The notes under the pieces: generated by a model
What the model saw: only the letters and a program-made list of their open reading frames with translations
Told to the model about the DNA's origin: nothing
Database searches by the model: none
Origin: Monarcha castaneiventris obscurior
Taxonomy: Eukaryota > Chordata > Aves > Passeriformes > Monarchidae
Length of the DNA stretch: 64,000 nucleotides
Direction: 5' to 3'
Assembly (NCBI GenBank): GCA_026261815.1
Contig: JAMPIT010000511.1
Coordinates: 2,195,001 to 2,259,000 of the forward strand
Shown: piece by piece, positions 27,130 to 39,191 of the stretch
How the letters are laid out: the number at the start of each line of letters is the position of its first letter
Position numbering within the stretch: position 1 is the stretch's first letter
Program-made: the position numbers and the translations under genes

Positions 27130-27182
27130 GGCCTGGGGCTGGATGATCCTTAAGGTCCCTTCCAACCCAAACCATTCTGTAA
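27130..27182 (+). mobile_element. CR1 LINE 3'-end fragment
   Basis: The segment resembles the highly conserved 3' terminus of avian CR1 retrotransposons: GGATGATC, then a TTAAGGTCCCTTCCAACCC core, then AACCATTCTGT, which corresponds to the terminal ATTCTRTG microsatellite. The orientation is sense on the + strand. Only the last 50 or so bases are clear. The 5' boundary is uncertain because the preceding sequence does not match the family well, as expected for a strongly 5'-truncated, old copy. Confidence 0.85.
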
Positions 27183-30100
27183 CTCTGCCAAGGAACCGTC
27201 CCAGCCCCCAGAGCTCACACAGGGACAACCATGAGCGGCACAGGCAGTAAAAAAACAAACAAAAAAATCCCCCCAAAAGTTTTACCTGGAAGCAGGGCCT
27301 GGAGCCCAGAGCATCCTGCATGTTAAGCTCTGCAACCTCATCTCTGGATAAAGATAAGTCAAATAATTAATGTTGGAAGGGAAAAAAGATCCTTCATTGG
27401 CTTTTATCTAATCTTAGCTGGACACAGCAGATTACGCAGAACACCACAGAAAGCAGCATAAGCATTTCCTTTGGTACTTGAAATTATCCACATTATCTTA
27501 AAAATAAATCATGCCTATTGCCCCTTTGAAGTTCTGTCACTATTTTTAATCATGGAGCTGGAGCTTGGCTTTTGAGGTGAATTTGTCAGTAATTTATGCT
27601 AATAGATTTCTGCGCTGATGCTGTGTGCATCTCCAGATCTGTGGAGATGCCAGAGCCACGATAACCATAGGAACATCAGCACATCTGCACCAGCCCGAGA
27701 CGGTGAGCAGAGCATTGCTGCTGCCATGGCCCGAGTCCTGCCCCCCATACAAGGTGCTCCAGCTCACACACGCCCTTCCTAGAGCCAAAAACATTGCACA
27801 AATGCATAAAAAACAGATTTGCAGTTTTTTCCTGACATGTCTTTTTTTCCTGGGCTCCTGATAAGAGTCTTACGTCTTTAATTTTTTATTTTTTAACATC
27901 TATAAATGCAGCAGCTTAAGGTATTTTTCAGCTTTCATTGCCACTTGAATGTCACTGGCAGCAAACACGGATTTCCCCTCTCTCATAATGCCCTGGCACA
28001 AGGCTGTGGCACATTCAGGGATGTTTCACCAGAGGCATAACACACTAATCTCCTCAGCTCCAATTATTTAGCCATATGATCTATGTATATCTGACCAGCT
28101 TGCAGCAACTTCAGGCCTTGATGTGTTTGTGAGTAATTTTGATCCTGTGATTATTTCGGCAGTTTTAAATCTTTACCGTTAATAGGAGGATGTGAATAAC
28201 CAGCCCCTACAAAGCAGTGCTCTTGGGGAAGCTGATGCTCCAAGGGCTGAGCTGAAGCACATCTGGTATTCCAGGATAGAATAACACAGATGTTATTTTA
28301 GATCTGGGATCTGATATCCACAGCCAGACCCCACAAGGACATGGCACCAGGTAATGACTGTCCTGGCCCAGACAAAGTCTCTGATAACCAGCACAGTGGC
28401 AGATGCAAGTGGCTTGCCTCAAGTAGGGCCACATCACCCTCCAGGTGATGCCAGGAGAAGAAAACGAATAACAGCTGGTTTCACATCACATTGCCATTGG
28501 CAGCAGGGAAGTATTTTACAAGGAAAAACATAAACACTTTCAAAGTGACTCTAAAGTAACTGGTTGCTTTGGTTTAGTTTACCTCAAACACCAGTGCTGT
28601 GCATGGCTCTCCAGCCTCATTGAGCCTTTGCAGGAAGCCAAAAAAGGAGCAGTGCTCACCCACAGGTACCTGGCTCAGCCTATCTGGCCTCCCTCTCCTC
28701 ACAGCCAGCACAAAAAATCTACACTGAACCCGCTTAATGTAGAATAATGTGGAATGAATCCCGTCAGAATACCTCACCTACGAAGGGTGATTACATCTCA
28801 TTTTCATGTAAGAAGGACCTTAAATAATATTAGGTCTTACAGGCTTCGCCTGTGGCTCAGAGGGGTAAGGATGAATGTGTAACCTTCATGGATGAGGGGC
28901 TGTGTATTTATTATCTTGCAATGGGGGAATGGAAGAGCAAATAGATCAGTTTAGAAGAAAGCAGGGGAGCTGAATCCCACACGTGGATGCAGTGACATCA
29001 TTTTTTGGCACTGGGGAGGGAATGCCTCTCTGTCTCAGGAAGAAGCCCTGGCCTGCTGAGGACTCACAAACCCCCATGAAACCAACACCTAAGAAAAAAA
29101 GGTCCTGTCACAGAAAGGACTTTTTCACCTTAAAGCCTAACAATCATTTAGGAACTAGACATCTGAACTCTCTGTTTGCAAATACAGGCCTAATATTTCA
29201 TAAATAAATGGTTTAATGACAGTATCTTTACAGCAGAGGAAGGACAGTGAGGAGGAACTGGTGATAATCCCAATACTTGTCAGAGAAGCAGAAATTACTT
29301 TCAGAGCTGGCAGCAGCACATCCTGCCTACCTGCCAGAAACCAGTAGTCTCTGGCCCATAAACTTTATGTTGGACTCTGGATTTAATTTTTTACCCTTCT
29401 CTACAGGATTAGTGAAATATCCAGCTTCAATGGACTTTGTGTCCTATGGCACCAATTTTCCCCAAGTTCTAGTTCAGCTCCCGTTCCTTCCAATCTCTCC
29501 TGCAGCAACAGAGAGTGAAAGAGAAAGGAAAAGCATTAATAAATCCTACATTAATAACCAACATCAAATTCTACTAGAATTTGCTCAAAAGGAAAGAGAA
29601 TCAATTGCAGCCTGTTCTTGGTTCTTTAAGGCAGCCTTATATTGTTTCTAACGAAACAAAAAATCAATATGAAATTCTTCTTATGGTTCATTTTTTAAAG
29701 CTCAGTACCAGCTGGGCAATTTGGCTGACAATTATGAATAATCTGTTGTGTCACCAGTCCGGGCTCTGCAGCCCAGCCTGCAATCATGTGTTATTGCTTG
29801 CAGGTACATCTCTCACTATCGGTTTGCTTTCCACTTTTCTACAATGATCATTCAGAAATAAAGGGAATTTGCTAATCAATCCCATTGACTTGAAAGCAGC
29901 AGTTATTAATGCCTTCAGTTTGTTGCTGGCTTCTAAACTTTTCGAATCCATTAGTTACGAGCCCCCATTGATTACAAAGACACCCCCACACAGCACAGGC
30001 TTTCCAAGAAAAAAGCAGAGCTTTTTGAGTCCCTTTCCACAGGAGGCACAGCATGGTGGGAAACCAGCACGAGATGATCAGGTAATTTCACCACAATAAC

Positions 30101-33100
30101 TTCCTTTGTGAGTAAAAGTGACAAAGCTATTTTTGAAATGCCTCATTAAAGATGACTTCATTTCATTTCCAAATAGTGCATTGTTCTCTTTCACCTCCTG
30201 CCTGCGCCTCCCCAGATCCACGCGCTCAGATCGTTACATGGCTCCACAGCTCCTTTCTCGGCAAGGTTTCCAGAACTGCCAGAGGTTCTCCTGCCCCTGT
30301 GTCCTGGCAGACCCAGTGAGGTTCTAGTGCTGGCCAAGCCCTGAGCAAGCCAGGCTTGATCAGGCTCTGCCTTGGGCCCCATCCCAGCAGCCTTTAGCTG
30401 CACTCAGCTGCCCCTGGCACTGTGAATTAGGGGCTGCACAAGGCAGCACCCACAGGACTCAGAGCACCCACCACCCTGATGGCAGCCCAGGGAGACTGGG
30501 CTCAGAAAATCCCTTTTCCCCTTACTGGGGAGCCCAGTGTCCCCAGAGCCATCCCAGCCACAGTGGGAGCTGTGCCAGAATGGCCTCTCCCATGCTGGCA
30601 TCGCTGCATCTTCTGCTGAGACTTGTTCTGAAAATGCAGTGTGACCATTTTCACTTTCAGATACAGATAGAGCTTTGCTTAAAAAAAAAAAATTGAAGTT
30701 GTTTACCCCAATATGAACATCCTCCAAACCCCAAGCCCCAGTCACCTCAAACAACCGTGCCAGATCAATAGGAAATTTGGAATACATTAATTTTGGAACA
30801 CATTAATTTTGGAACAACATGCAATCCAATGCTACGTGTCACCACTGAGATCCTTGGTAAGCACAGTCCTGATTAGGTTCCTGGTCAGGCATATTTGTCC
30901 ATAAAAGATGAGGAGAGAGGGAGAGGAGACATCCTCCTTCTTCAGGGTGGAACAGGAGTTTGATGTTTGCCACTGTTAAAGATGCTCTTCCTGTGAATTT
31001 TCCCCATTTACACAACGCTGATTATTTTTTCCCCTAACGGGAAAATCACATTCAGGTGGCTGGGTCTGCATGTAGAGAGATGCTGTCAGTCAGCACAGAG
31101 CTATTGGATAGACTCGCCAGTCTGTGCTCTGAAGTAGGTCACAGCAACTCTCACAGAATCCCTTCTAACCCATTTAAAATCCAGTAAGTCTAAGGAAAAA
31201 GACCCATGGAAGTGTATGTAATTTGAAAAGCATGTTGGCTGGGTTCAAGTCTACAAATCATTTGAACATGTTCTTAACTTGACACTAATGAATCAGCTTA
31301 CAGAAGTCAAAGATACTTGAAGATCAGATCTGAAGCACTCAGCATCTTGCACCACAAGAGGCCAACATTCATGGCAGCAGATCACACAGACACTGATGGC
31401 GTTTACACCAGTTACACCAGCACCTTTACCCTATGCAGGGGTGCCCCACGCTCCCTCAGATGTTTCAACCTCAAGCCATCTCAAGGTTTACCAGGCGCTA
31501 ATACAACAACAACAAAAAAAAAAAGTCTCCAAATGGGAAACTTTGCCATTTTTCAAGTGCAATTTACAAGATGCTGAAAGGGATCGTGTTTCATTTTGTA
31601 AGGAAGAAAAAAAAAAGAAATCACTTTATAATTCTCTGGCATTCAGATGCCCTAAATATATCCAACCCTGTCAGGGAAATCTCATGCTTAGAGCAAGTCT
31701 AACATTAGCTGCTTCTCCTTCCAACTGAAAATACTCCTAAAAACATCTGATCAATCCCAAGAGAAGAGGATCGTTCATTCTGCCCCAAAGGCTGTGCTGA
31801 AGCGCCCTTGGGAGGGGATGGAATGGAATCAGCACCAAGGGAAGGTGAACCTGCATCCTGATCCCACAGCCCAGTCCCCACAGCACCATGTCCAAAGCCT
31901 GGAGATTACATCCCTTCTACTCCCTCTGCAGCACAGCACCCTGAGGGATGTGCCTCCCATGGGCCGGGTTTTCTTGGGGTGTAAAAAAGAGATGAGAATT
32001 TGGTGAACAAGAGGTGGTGGCTTGGATTGCTGCTTGATAGAGGGGAAATGCTGGTGGGACTTTGCTTAAGTGCTTTGTAATTTCCAATAATTGCCAAAAA
32101 GTGTGAGGTGGGGCCTTGGCCTCTGTGCTTTGCCAGGTGAAAAAAATAAATTCTTGATCTGAATAAGGGAGGATGAGCAGAGCCCTCGAGGCTGCCTGCA
32201 GGCACCTATGCACTGAGAGGAACCTCAGCGAGGAACAGTACAAACGAGGAGCTTACTGCAAGTTAGAGGAAGCATGAAAGATTCCTCACCAAGGCAGGAC
32301 ATGGCCCTAAGGAGAGGAAGAGCAGGGATGCTGTGGGACAAGGCTGCTGCACCAGAACCCAAGCAATCCACTTTTTGGGTGTGAGCCACCCTGGCAAACA
32401 CCGAAGACCCCGGCTGTCCACTGCCCGTGGGTCTGCAACTGGTCCTGCCCTGTGCCTGCTTGAACAGCAGAGATGATAAACAGTTTAGGAAAGTAAACCA
32501 GCCCTTCTTGGGAGAGGGGAAATGAGAACATCAGTGCTTTTCCTTATTAATGGCTTGTGATCTGGAGCATGTGATATGTGCATGCAGTGGTGAACTGGAG
32601 AAGGAATGAGAGAAATTCCCTGAAGCCATTTCTGCTTATCCTCCTTCCTGCTTCTGGAGCATCCTCAGGGATTGCCCTTCTCACAGAGGAGTAGCTTTGG
32701 AGGAGAAAGAGGGTGACACATTCTCAAGGATCTTATTTACAAGTGCTCTTTTCTAAAGATCAATGTGTTGAGCCTGGTGAAGAATGATTTCAATTTTGCC
32801 TTGAAAACTTGGATCAAACACTGCTGACAATGCAAACTTCCCTGCCACCCAGAGATTAAACTTGTTCTGCTGTTTTTAATAGGGGCCTGAGTGCTTTGCT
32901 TGCCAGCGGCTCTCAGCACCACGCTCCCTCTTGGAGCAGATTCCGAGAGCACCCTGCAGAAATAATCCAGTTGCAGCTGCATGTTGCTCAGGAGGTGCCT
33001 GATGCGTCAGCACCGAGCTGGACCCGGGAGCTCCCCACAGGACACAACTGAAAAGCATTCAGAAAACTGGGAAAACTGTGTGCAAAGACAAGACAAAAAT

Positions 33101-35571
33101 ATAGCAGTCAAACAAATTTGATTTAATTCTAGATCACGACAGGCTCTTCTTATGACCTTGAACAACAGACAGTGATCGAGAGTGCGATGGCAGAGCGAGG
33201 ACACAAGTGTCCTGTGCAGTGTCTGAGTTTACAAGAGGTCTATATTCAAACATCCAAAGCAATTTATAGACAGAGGTACCCTTGGCACACAGCATCTCCT
33301 GGGAACTAACTGTCTGGCTGAGGCTGATCACCCTTGACTTCACCTAGAGCTGCTCACTCTCTGAGCCAGCAATCAATCCCACAATCTCCTGGCCCCTTAG
33401 GCTTGGCTCTTAGAAGTGTACACCCAGTAAAAGCAATAGGTTGCTGCTGGAGTAAATGACCTGTCATACCTTGTGGCACCGCACCTGCTCTGCAAGGTCC
33501 ATTTCCCACCAGGGTAACGTGTGCTTCCCAAGCCTGTCCCCAGTGCAGACCAGCCTGTTTGGCACTGCACGGGGCTTTCACCTAGGAAGAGGAATGTCCC
33601 TTCACCCCTGCTTGAAAGCACTGAAAGGCTGCCTATGCCTTAGACAAGTCCTCAGTCTGCAATAACAAACCTAAGCATTGCAAGTAAAATACGTCTCGCT
33701 GTCTCACTCCCTCGCAGTGGCTCCGAGCCCTCGTCAGCACAGGCTACAGGAGCGCTGGCCTGTGACAGTGCCAGGGAGTTACTGCTCGTTACTGCAACAC
33801 AAATAACGAGTGACCATGAGCCAGCAAACCTCCAAGCTTTTCCCCTGAATCCCAGATGCCTACTGCATTCCTCTCCTTCACGCAGGAGGCCCAGCCCAAG
33901 CTCAGTGACTACATGATGGGGTGCTCCTCTCGCTGCTCTCCTTCCAGCTGGAAGGACCAGAGAGGATGGGGAGCAGGCCCTGGGGCTCACATTTTCCACC
34001 CCCAGCCAAGGCTCCTGCCCCTTCCCGAGTCCCTCTCCCTCGCCTTCAGCCAGTGGGTGTGCTGCTCCCTCTTTGCTTGCTCTTCATTTAGCCTCTGAAG
34101 TGTAAAGCATTATTAAACTTGTCCTCAGTCACTTCAGAGTGGCAGACGAGGCTGCCACGCTCCACCAGCTGCTGATTTATTAGTCAGTTCTGCAAGACTT
34201 TAATCTACTTGGAGGGTTTTTTCTTCTCTTTTCCCAATTCATAAATGGGTATCTTTATATTTAATCTCTAGTCAAACTACTCCATACTTGATCTTTAAAC
34301 TGCTACACGAGGGTGTGTAGTTGACTCCCTCCAGGCCACATCCGCCCGCAGGGAGCAGCTGAGCCCCAGGAGGGCAGAGCTGGGATGTTTTGCTCACCCC
34401 CACTTTCAGGCTGTATCTCACTGGAATACTATATGATAATTGTGATGGCTTTCCTGGGAAGAGATATATTCACTTCCAGTCAATGCAGAAAGGCACTTGA
34501 CTCCCCTGGTGTCTTAGCTGGGATGTAGAATGGATCAATTACATGTGATTTTGCCCTTCTTTTATTAAAATCAGCCACCCAGCCCAGCCAAGCATAAGCC
34601 TTCCCCAGTCGTGGACAGAGCAGGCATCACACCCCCACCCGAGTCTCGGATATAATGAAATGCCTTGGGGATAAAAAAATAAAATTAAAATTGTGCAGAA
34701 CACATGTAATTTTGGCAAGACCTTACTCTCCCTTCCCCCAGGGAACGCTTATAAAACAAAAATAGTTATGCAAAATTATGCATTTTTTTGCTTTTATACT
34801 GTAAAAAGCCAACACAAAGTGCTTCTCTGTGTACAAACACTTTAAATATCGGATGCTTACTGGACACAGTTCTGGCTTTTCCTTTTCATTTGAAAAAAGC
34901 AAATGCCTCCCATGGAAAAATTATGGAAATAAACTAGGAAGAGAGGCTTGTTATTTTTCCAAGGGATTTTCACACCAAGTTTCGATATGCAAGTCATGCT
35001 CCCACCATGGAGGGCTGTGCACAGATACAATCTAGTGAAGATTTTGCGTACACTGTGTAAAATAAAGCCACATCAGCTTTGTTTTGTTTGTGCTAAGAGC
35101 TGCTTAAATGTACTATTCTTCTGCCTCATCACCAAACAGAAACAATACATAGACACAGCAGCAAAATTAAATTAAGGTATTTAGCTTCCAATTTAGAGCC
35201 ATGAGAAGAAAATGTACTGTATGAGGCACCTCCAGAGCCTCTGCTGGGGGATCTTTGAGCCCTGCATCTGCTGCACAGCCATAAGGAACTGTCTGGAAAT
35301 GGTTTCCAAAAAAAGCCACCCTCAGCTTGGCCTGAGGCACATCATCTTCCAGCCTCTCCTCCACGGGGATGTCAGCAGCTGCCCAAGGTGCTCAGTGGCA
35401 CCAGCCAGTGCTGGAGGGAAAGCTGTCTCCCATCAGCAGCACAGCCATCCCTGGCAGCACATCAATCCCCACCATCACTGGTGTGACTTGGGAGAACCAG
35501 GAAAACCAGAGTACAGCACGTTTTTAAAACCCGGGTTGTTTTCCATCTCCTGAAACTAATTTTCTCTGTTT
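27183..35571. other. Intergenic DNA with AT-rich possible conserved blocks
   Basis: No gene was recognised. AT-rich, low-CpG blocks that look like conserved non-coding elements lie at about 28,040-28,200 and 29,690-29,960. A 16-bp direct duplication (ACATTAATTTTGGAAC) sits at 30,784-30,815. An A-rich tract lies at about 31,500-31,522. The remaining ORFs are short and featureless. Confidence 0.5.
30784..30815. repeat. 16-bp tandem duplication
   Basis: The unit ACATTAATTTTGGAAC occurs twice, head to tail and without mismatch. It is probably a replication-slippage event. Confidence 0.9.
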
Positions 35572-35576
35572 TCCTG
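35572..35576. repeat. Target-site duplication TCCTG (left)
   Basis: The five bases TCCTG immediately precede the terminal TG of the solo LTR and are repeated exactly at 37,111-37,115 after its terminal CA. A 5-bp duplication suits several retroviral integrase classes, including ERV-L-like elements. Confidence 0.85.
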
Positions 35577-37110
35577 TGTAGCGAGTTGAGTTTGGTAACC
35601 GGGCGGAAACACCAATTCGTGTAGCAGTTTAAGGGTTAACTCGGGCAGTAGCCCCCTGATGTCTCTTCTGTGAGATAAGCACTAGGAGGAAAAAACAAAG
35701 CAGGCACAAAAACTTAAAGAATATTAACAAGTTTATTACCAGAGTTAAAAGAGGGGAAAAAATGTCAGACTAAACCTTCAGAACACTTCTCTCCCCCCAC
35801 CTCTGCTCCCTTCTACCACCAACGTAAAAGAAAAACACAACCCTTGAGGATTCTAGTCAGTTCACCACCTATATAATAATTTCTGGTTTTCAGTTCACTT
35901 AGGGAGAGGAGTCTCTCTTGGTCAAAACCATGGAAACATCTCCACACGAAACAATCTCGTGCAGCTTCAGTGTCACAGCAAAAGCAGCCACCCGGAATGG
36001 TTTTCTGCTTGCATGTGAAAGTCCCTTCCCCCGACTACAGCTTTCCCCACAGCTGCTTCGAGGGTTTCTTTAGCTAAGGGGGTACTATCTTTAAGGATGA
36101 GCAGTTCAGAAACAGACGTTTTCTCCACTTATCGGAGTGCCTGAAAGGCGTAAGGACCCTCTCTGGGAGTAGCCACATGGTCTGGGAACAGAGGTCTTTC
36201 TCTCTGGTGCGATCTCTGCTCAAGTTTCTCATCAAATCACAGGTACTTCAGCATTGCAGCACAAGTACAGTTGCTAACAGCAAGTTACAGCTACTTCAGC
36301 GTTTGCCTATTCTAGTACAAGCACCTTTGCTCGCAGTTGCAGTTTGAACGTTTCAACCCCCCCCAATGCTTTCAAGAAATTACAATGGGTAGTCTAATAT
36401 ATCATAGTCCATCACCATGGTTTTTTTCCAACAGAATTTCAGCTTCTAGGATTACAGCATCTCCTCAATCTCTTTCCTCGAGGTCTCAGGTTTTCCTTCC
36501 TCACTGACTTGGGCATCTTTATAGTGTTTCCTTCACAAGCCTTTACTTTCCTCTCTCCATCTGATCAGGGAGATGATTAGTCTCTGCAGGCTTCATCTGG
36601 TCTGGAAAAAAATCTTAACAGCACTAAAAGAGTTAGTCTCCCCCGGGTTTTGCAGCTGGAGCTTGGAATTTCCTTATCTCTTGGCCATGTGATCCTGCCG
36701 CACGGCAGTCTCAGGGGAATTTCAGCTGCTCCGGGGTGAGGTGAGGGCCATCCTGGCTTCTGGGAGGGGGGTGTCTGGCGAGCTGAAGTGGCTGCGATCT
36801 CAGCCAAGCCACCCCCCGGCCGACCCGGGCCAGGCCCGGCCGGCAGAGCCCGGCCTGGCCCGGCCACCCCCCTCCAAGTTACCTGTTCAGCTGCCGGAAG
36901 CAAAAGAGGGCTTCCCGGGCTCTTCTGTTTCTTAAAATGTGATTCACAGAGGCGTGTCAAGCTCTCTAAGTGGTTTAGAAAGTTGTCAATATTCAACCTG
37001 GCCAGTTGATTGGGTCTAGAGGAAGCTGAAAGCACCTTTTTGCAAGGAATCACTTCCTGGCCGGTGCAGCCTTCTTCAACTACAATTCCCAGCTACCCTA
37101 AACCACAACA
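35577..37110 (-). mobile_element. Solo LTR of an endogenous retrovirus (1534 bp)
   Basis: The element begins TGTAGCGAG and ends CCACAACA on the + strand, so on the - strand it begins TGTTGTGG and ends CTACA. It is bounded by perfect 5-bp TCCTG duplications. The orientation is inferred from a reverse-strand polyadenylation signal (TTTATT on + at 35,732-35,737) and a TATA-like site about 135 bases upstream of it (ATATAATA on + near 35,871-35,878). Most of the length would be U3, including a very CpG- and C-rich block at 36,820-36,870. No internal retroviral sequence remains, so it probably arose by recombination between two LTRs. The family cannot be named from sequence alone; the long LTR and 5-bp duplication suggest an ERV-L-like avian element. 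It lies antisense to GRIK3. Confidence 0.82.
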
Positions 37111-37115
37111 TCCTG
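37111..37115. repeat. Target-site duplication TCCTG (right)
   Basis: This is the right copy of the duplication flanking the solo LTR, identical to 35,572-35,576. Confidence 0.85.
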
Positions 37116-38111
37116 CCATTGTTAAAATGCCAAATAAATATCAGATTAAAAAAAATAAAAAGCAGCATTTCTTTCTTCCTGTGAATAGTAACACACACAG
37201 GAAGCCTCCCACACTCCCCTTTCAATCCACAAATCCCCACGTGCTGCACAATCTCCTTCCCATGGGAAAGAAAATGAACCTGTTCCTTGCTTGCTAAGCT
37301 GAAAAGTGCCAAAATTAACCTGGTGCCCAGACACTGGCAATTGACAGTAACAGGGATTTAACTGATACAGGGGTCTGGTTCAGGAGGAGTCTCACAGCAG
37401 CTTAAAACAAGGCCACTGGAAATCCATGCTCCAGAGGCTCCTCACATCCCGTGATCTGAGCTGGGAGGGAAGAGCTGGCGGCAGTGGCTGATGGAGAGGT
37501 GCTCCCTCCATGCAGGCACACTGCCAGACCAGTCCCATGGTTTCACAGGACACAGTCTGGTCACAAACAAGCCTTGAAAAATCAAACAGGGATATATTTG
37601 TGGGTGGTTTTCTGCACTACCCCCAGCCCTACTGCCCGTTAGACCTGTGGGCACTGGGCTTGCCACAGCCCATGACAGCAGGAAGAAGGGACACGGCCAG
37701 GACCAGGCATGGTCTTGTGAATTGCTATTTCATTATCCAGGCAGGACAGCGGGAAAAGTGGGTTTTGCAAATCTTGCAGAGACTGGGGTTTTAAGCTGAA
37801 ATTGTAAGAGATGCTTGGGGGTTGTTCCAGGTAACGACATGGAGTTTGGATGTGCGGATGCCAGATAAATACAAGGATCATTGCAGCCTCCTGAGCCAAA
37901 TCAGGGCAGGACATGGCAGCCTCTCCTGCTGCCCCCTCCCACTCTCTTACACCCCTGCCCAAAGGTGGGATCCCTCCATAGCTCAGGGTTGGGTAATTTT
38001 CCTCTGGCAGGCACAGAATTTTTGCCTCCACACATTTAAACCTCCTCAGGCTTCCACAGCATTTGCCTGGGCCAGCACCCACTGCCACGGGAGAACAGTT
38101 CTCTTGAGACC
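37116..38111. other. Host DNA between the two retroviral insertions
   Basis: About 1 kb of ordinary sequence separates the solo LTR from the provirus. ORFs here (for example on the - strand at 37,639-38,136) run into the provirus LTR and have no recognisable domain. Nothing else was identified. Confidence 0.5.
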
Positions 38112-38117
38112 CCCACT
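38112..38117. repeat. Target-site duplication CCCACT (left)
   Basis: The six bases CCCACT precede the 5' LTR and recur exactly at 41,637-41,642 after the 3' LTR. A 6-bp duplication is characteristic of betaretrovirus-like (ERV-K, class II) integration. Confidence 0.92.
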
Positions 38118-38388
38118 TGTGGTGGCCCGTGAACATGTATTGTGCTGGGATGGACTGTCCTGGTTTGAATTCTCCAGTTGTCTGTCAGCCTGGTCACTCC
38201 CCCAGAGCTCTCCCATTGGTCCCCGCTCCCTGATCCCACCTTTCCCCTGGCCTGAGCTAGCCATGCTTTTGGTATTTGCCTCTGCACCCTTCGACAGTGA
38301 AGATGCAATAAAATCCTCCTGCCGGCATTGCAAGCAAATGCCCTTTCTGCCTCTTTGTCACTGACTAAATACTGACTAAACAGTATTA
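38118..38388 (+). repeat. 5' LTR of the provirus
   Basis: This is a 271-bp copy starting TGTGGTGG and ending CAGTATTA. It pairs with 41,366-41,636 with six substitutions and no indels. A polyadenylation signal AATAAA lies at 38,307-38,312 (offset 189). No strong TATA box is evident. The terminal TA instead of CA is unusual but present in both copies. The dinucleotide AA at 38,389-38,390 separates it from the primer site, as expected for bases removed by integrase. Confidence 0.95.
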
Positions 38389-38390
38389 AA

Positions 38391-38408
38391 TGGCGCCCAA
38401 TGTGGGGC
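38391..38408 (+). other. Primer-binding site, tRNA-Lys type
   Basis: The 18 bases TGGCGCCCAATGTGGGGC lie two bases after the 5' LTR. They match the complement of the 3' end of tRNA-Lys(1,2), as used by several betaretroviruses and lentiviruses, except for one transition at the eleventh base. This supports class II affinity. An ATG overlapping the site (38,390) opens an 84-codon frame that is probably not meaningful. Confidence 0.85.
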
Positions 38409-38678
38409 GGCCTCGGACAGTCCCTGGAGAGCGTCTCCAGCAGAGCTTCATTGCTGGAATGAAAGTCGCCTTTCTGAGCAGCCATACCCCCAAAGAAATC
38501 TTTGAGTTTTATCAGAGGCTCGGCGGGGAAGCACAACAATCTTCTAGGGAAAGAGGAGACTGGTCTAAGTCGGTGGACCACCCTCAAGACTTTTATTTGA
38601 CCCCCGAAGGTAATATGGGTCACCTTTGTATCCTTTTCTTTTAATTCCTTTTATCTCGAGGGTTGGGAAGAGAGGGAG
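38409..38678 (+). other. Provirus leader between primer site and gag
   Basis: About 270 bases that would carry the packaging signal and, in many retroviruses, a splice donor. I see no unambiguous donor consensus here. A better GTGAGG donor lies much further in, at 39,956. The leader is less GC-rich than the later interior. Confidence 0.45.
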
Positions 38679-39191
38679 ATGGGAGCAGAATTCTCTAGTC
38701 TCTTGCGGGACGCTTTTGTCCCAGTTCTTAGAGTCCTTGTTCGTGAGAATTTTCGTTATACCAGAGAAGGTTTAAAACATTTTATTCAATGGTTATTTCA
38801 GCAGTGGCTAATTGAGCATTTAAAACGCTTTGTAAGATGGTTGTTTATGTCCGAAAAAGGGTATTTGCTTTATAAGTTAGCAAAAGCCATTGATAATTTT
38901 GTAAACCAGTTTAAAAATGTTAACCCCCGTTTAAAAAGCCCTCTGCTGCTTTCCTCCCCCTGTATTCCTATTCCCTCTGCCCTGATTCAAAAGAAACCAG
39001 GAGATGGATCCTGCCCTAGTGCACAGGGCTGCTACTGTCTCCCTGCCCTCTCCCGTTCTCCTTTGCCCCCTGCCCGGAGTGGTGATGGCCAAGCCACCCC
39101 AAGTTGTATCCCAACCCCCTTTCCTGTATCCACTTCCCTGGTTCTTGCTGCTTCAGATTTGCTCCAAGATTGCGATGGCAGCATGGTCTGA
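38679..39191 (+). CDS. Gag N-terminal (matrix-like) remnant
   Basis: A 170-codon ORF begins MGAEFS, fitting the N-terminal myristoylation pattern (Gly2, Ser6) of retroviral matrix proteins that targets Gag to the plasma membrane. Residues from about 5 to 90 are rich in Leu, Phe, Trp and basic residues with helical spacing, as in a matrix domain. After about residue 95 the protein becomes proline- and serine-rich, resembling a Gag linker. The frame then stops, and no capsid major homology region or nucleocapsid CCHC knuckle is visible. Full Gag is normally 500 or more residues, so this is a truncated or shortened form. The position just after the primer site and leader supports the call. The family assignment is by pattern, not alignment. 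Confidence 0.6.
   Translation: MGAEFSSLLRDAFVPVLRVLVRENFRYTREGLKHFIQWLFQQWLIEHLKRFVRWLFMSEKGYLLYKLAKAIDNFVNQFKNVNPRLKSPLLLSSPCIPIPSALIQKKPGDGSCPSAQGCYCLPALSRSPLPPARSGDGQATPSCIPTPFPVSTSLVLAASDLLQDCDGSMV

Noticed and set aside
32908..33030. Partial REST/NRSF-like motifs (TCAGCACC followed by GGAC)
   Set aside because: Spacing and the second half site do not fit the 21-bp consensus, so neuronal silencer function cannot be supported.
36577..37053. 158-codon minus-strand ORF
   Set aside because: It lies entirely inside the solo LTR U3 region and reflects its GC-rich block; no protein family is recognised.
38036..38623. 195-codon minus-strand ORF across the 5' LTR
   Set aside because: It is antisense to the LTR and primer site, and similar shadow frames occur over the 3' LTR.
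38390..38644. 84-codon ORF starting at the primer-binding site
   Set aside because: Its ATG overlaps the primer site and it precedes the better-supported gag start; it is probably fortuitous.
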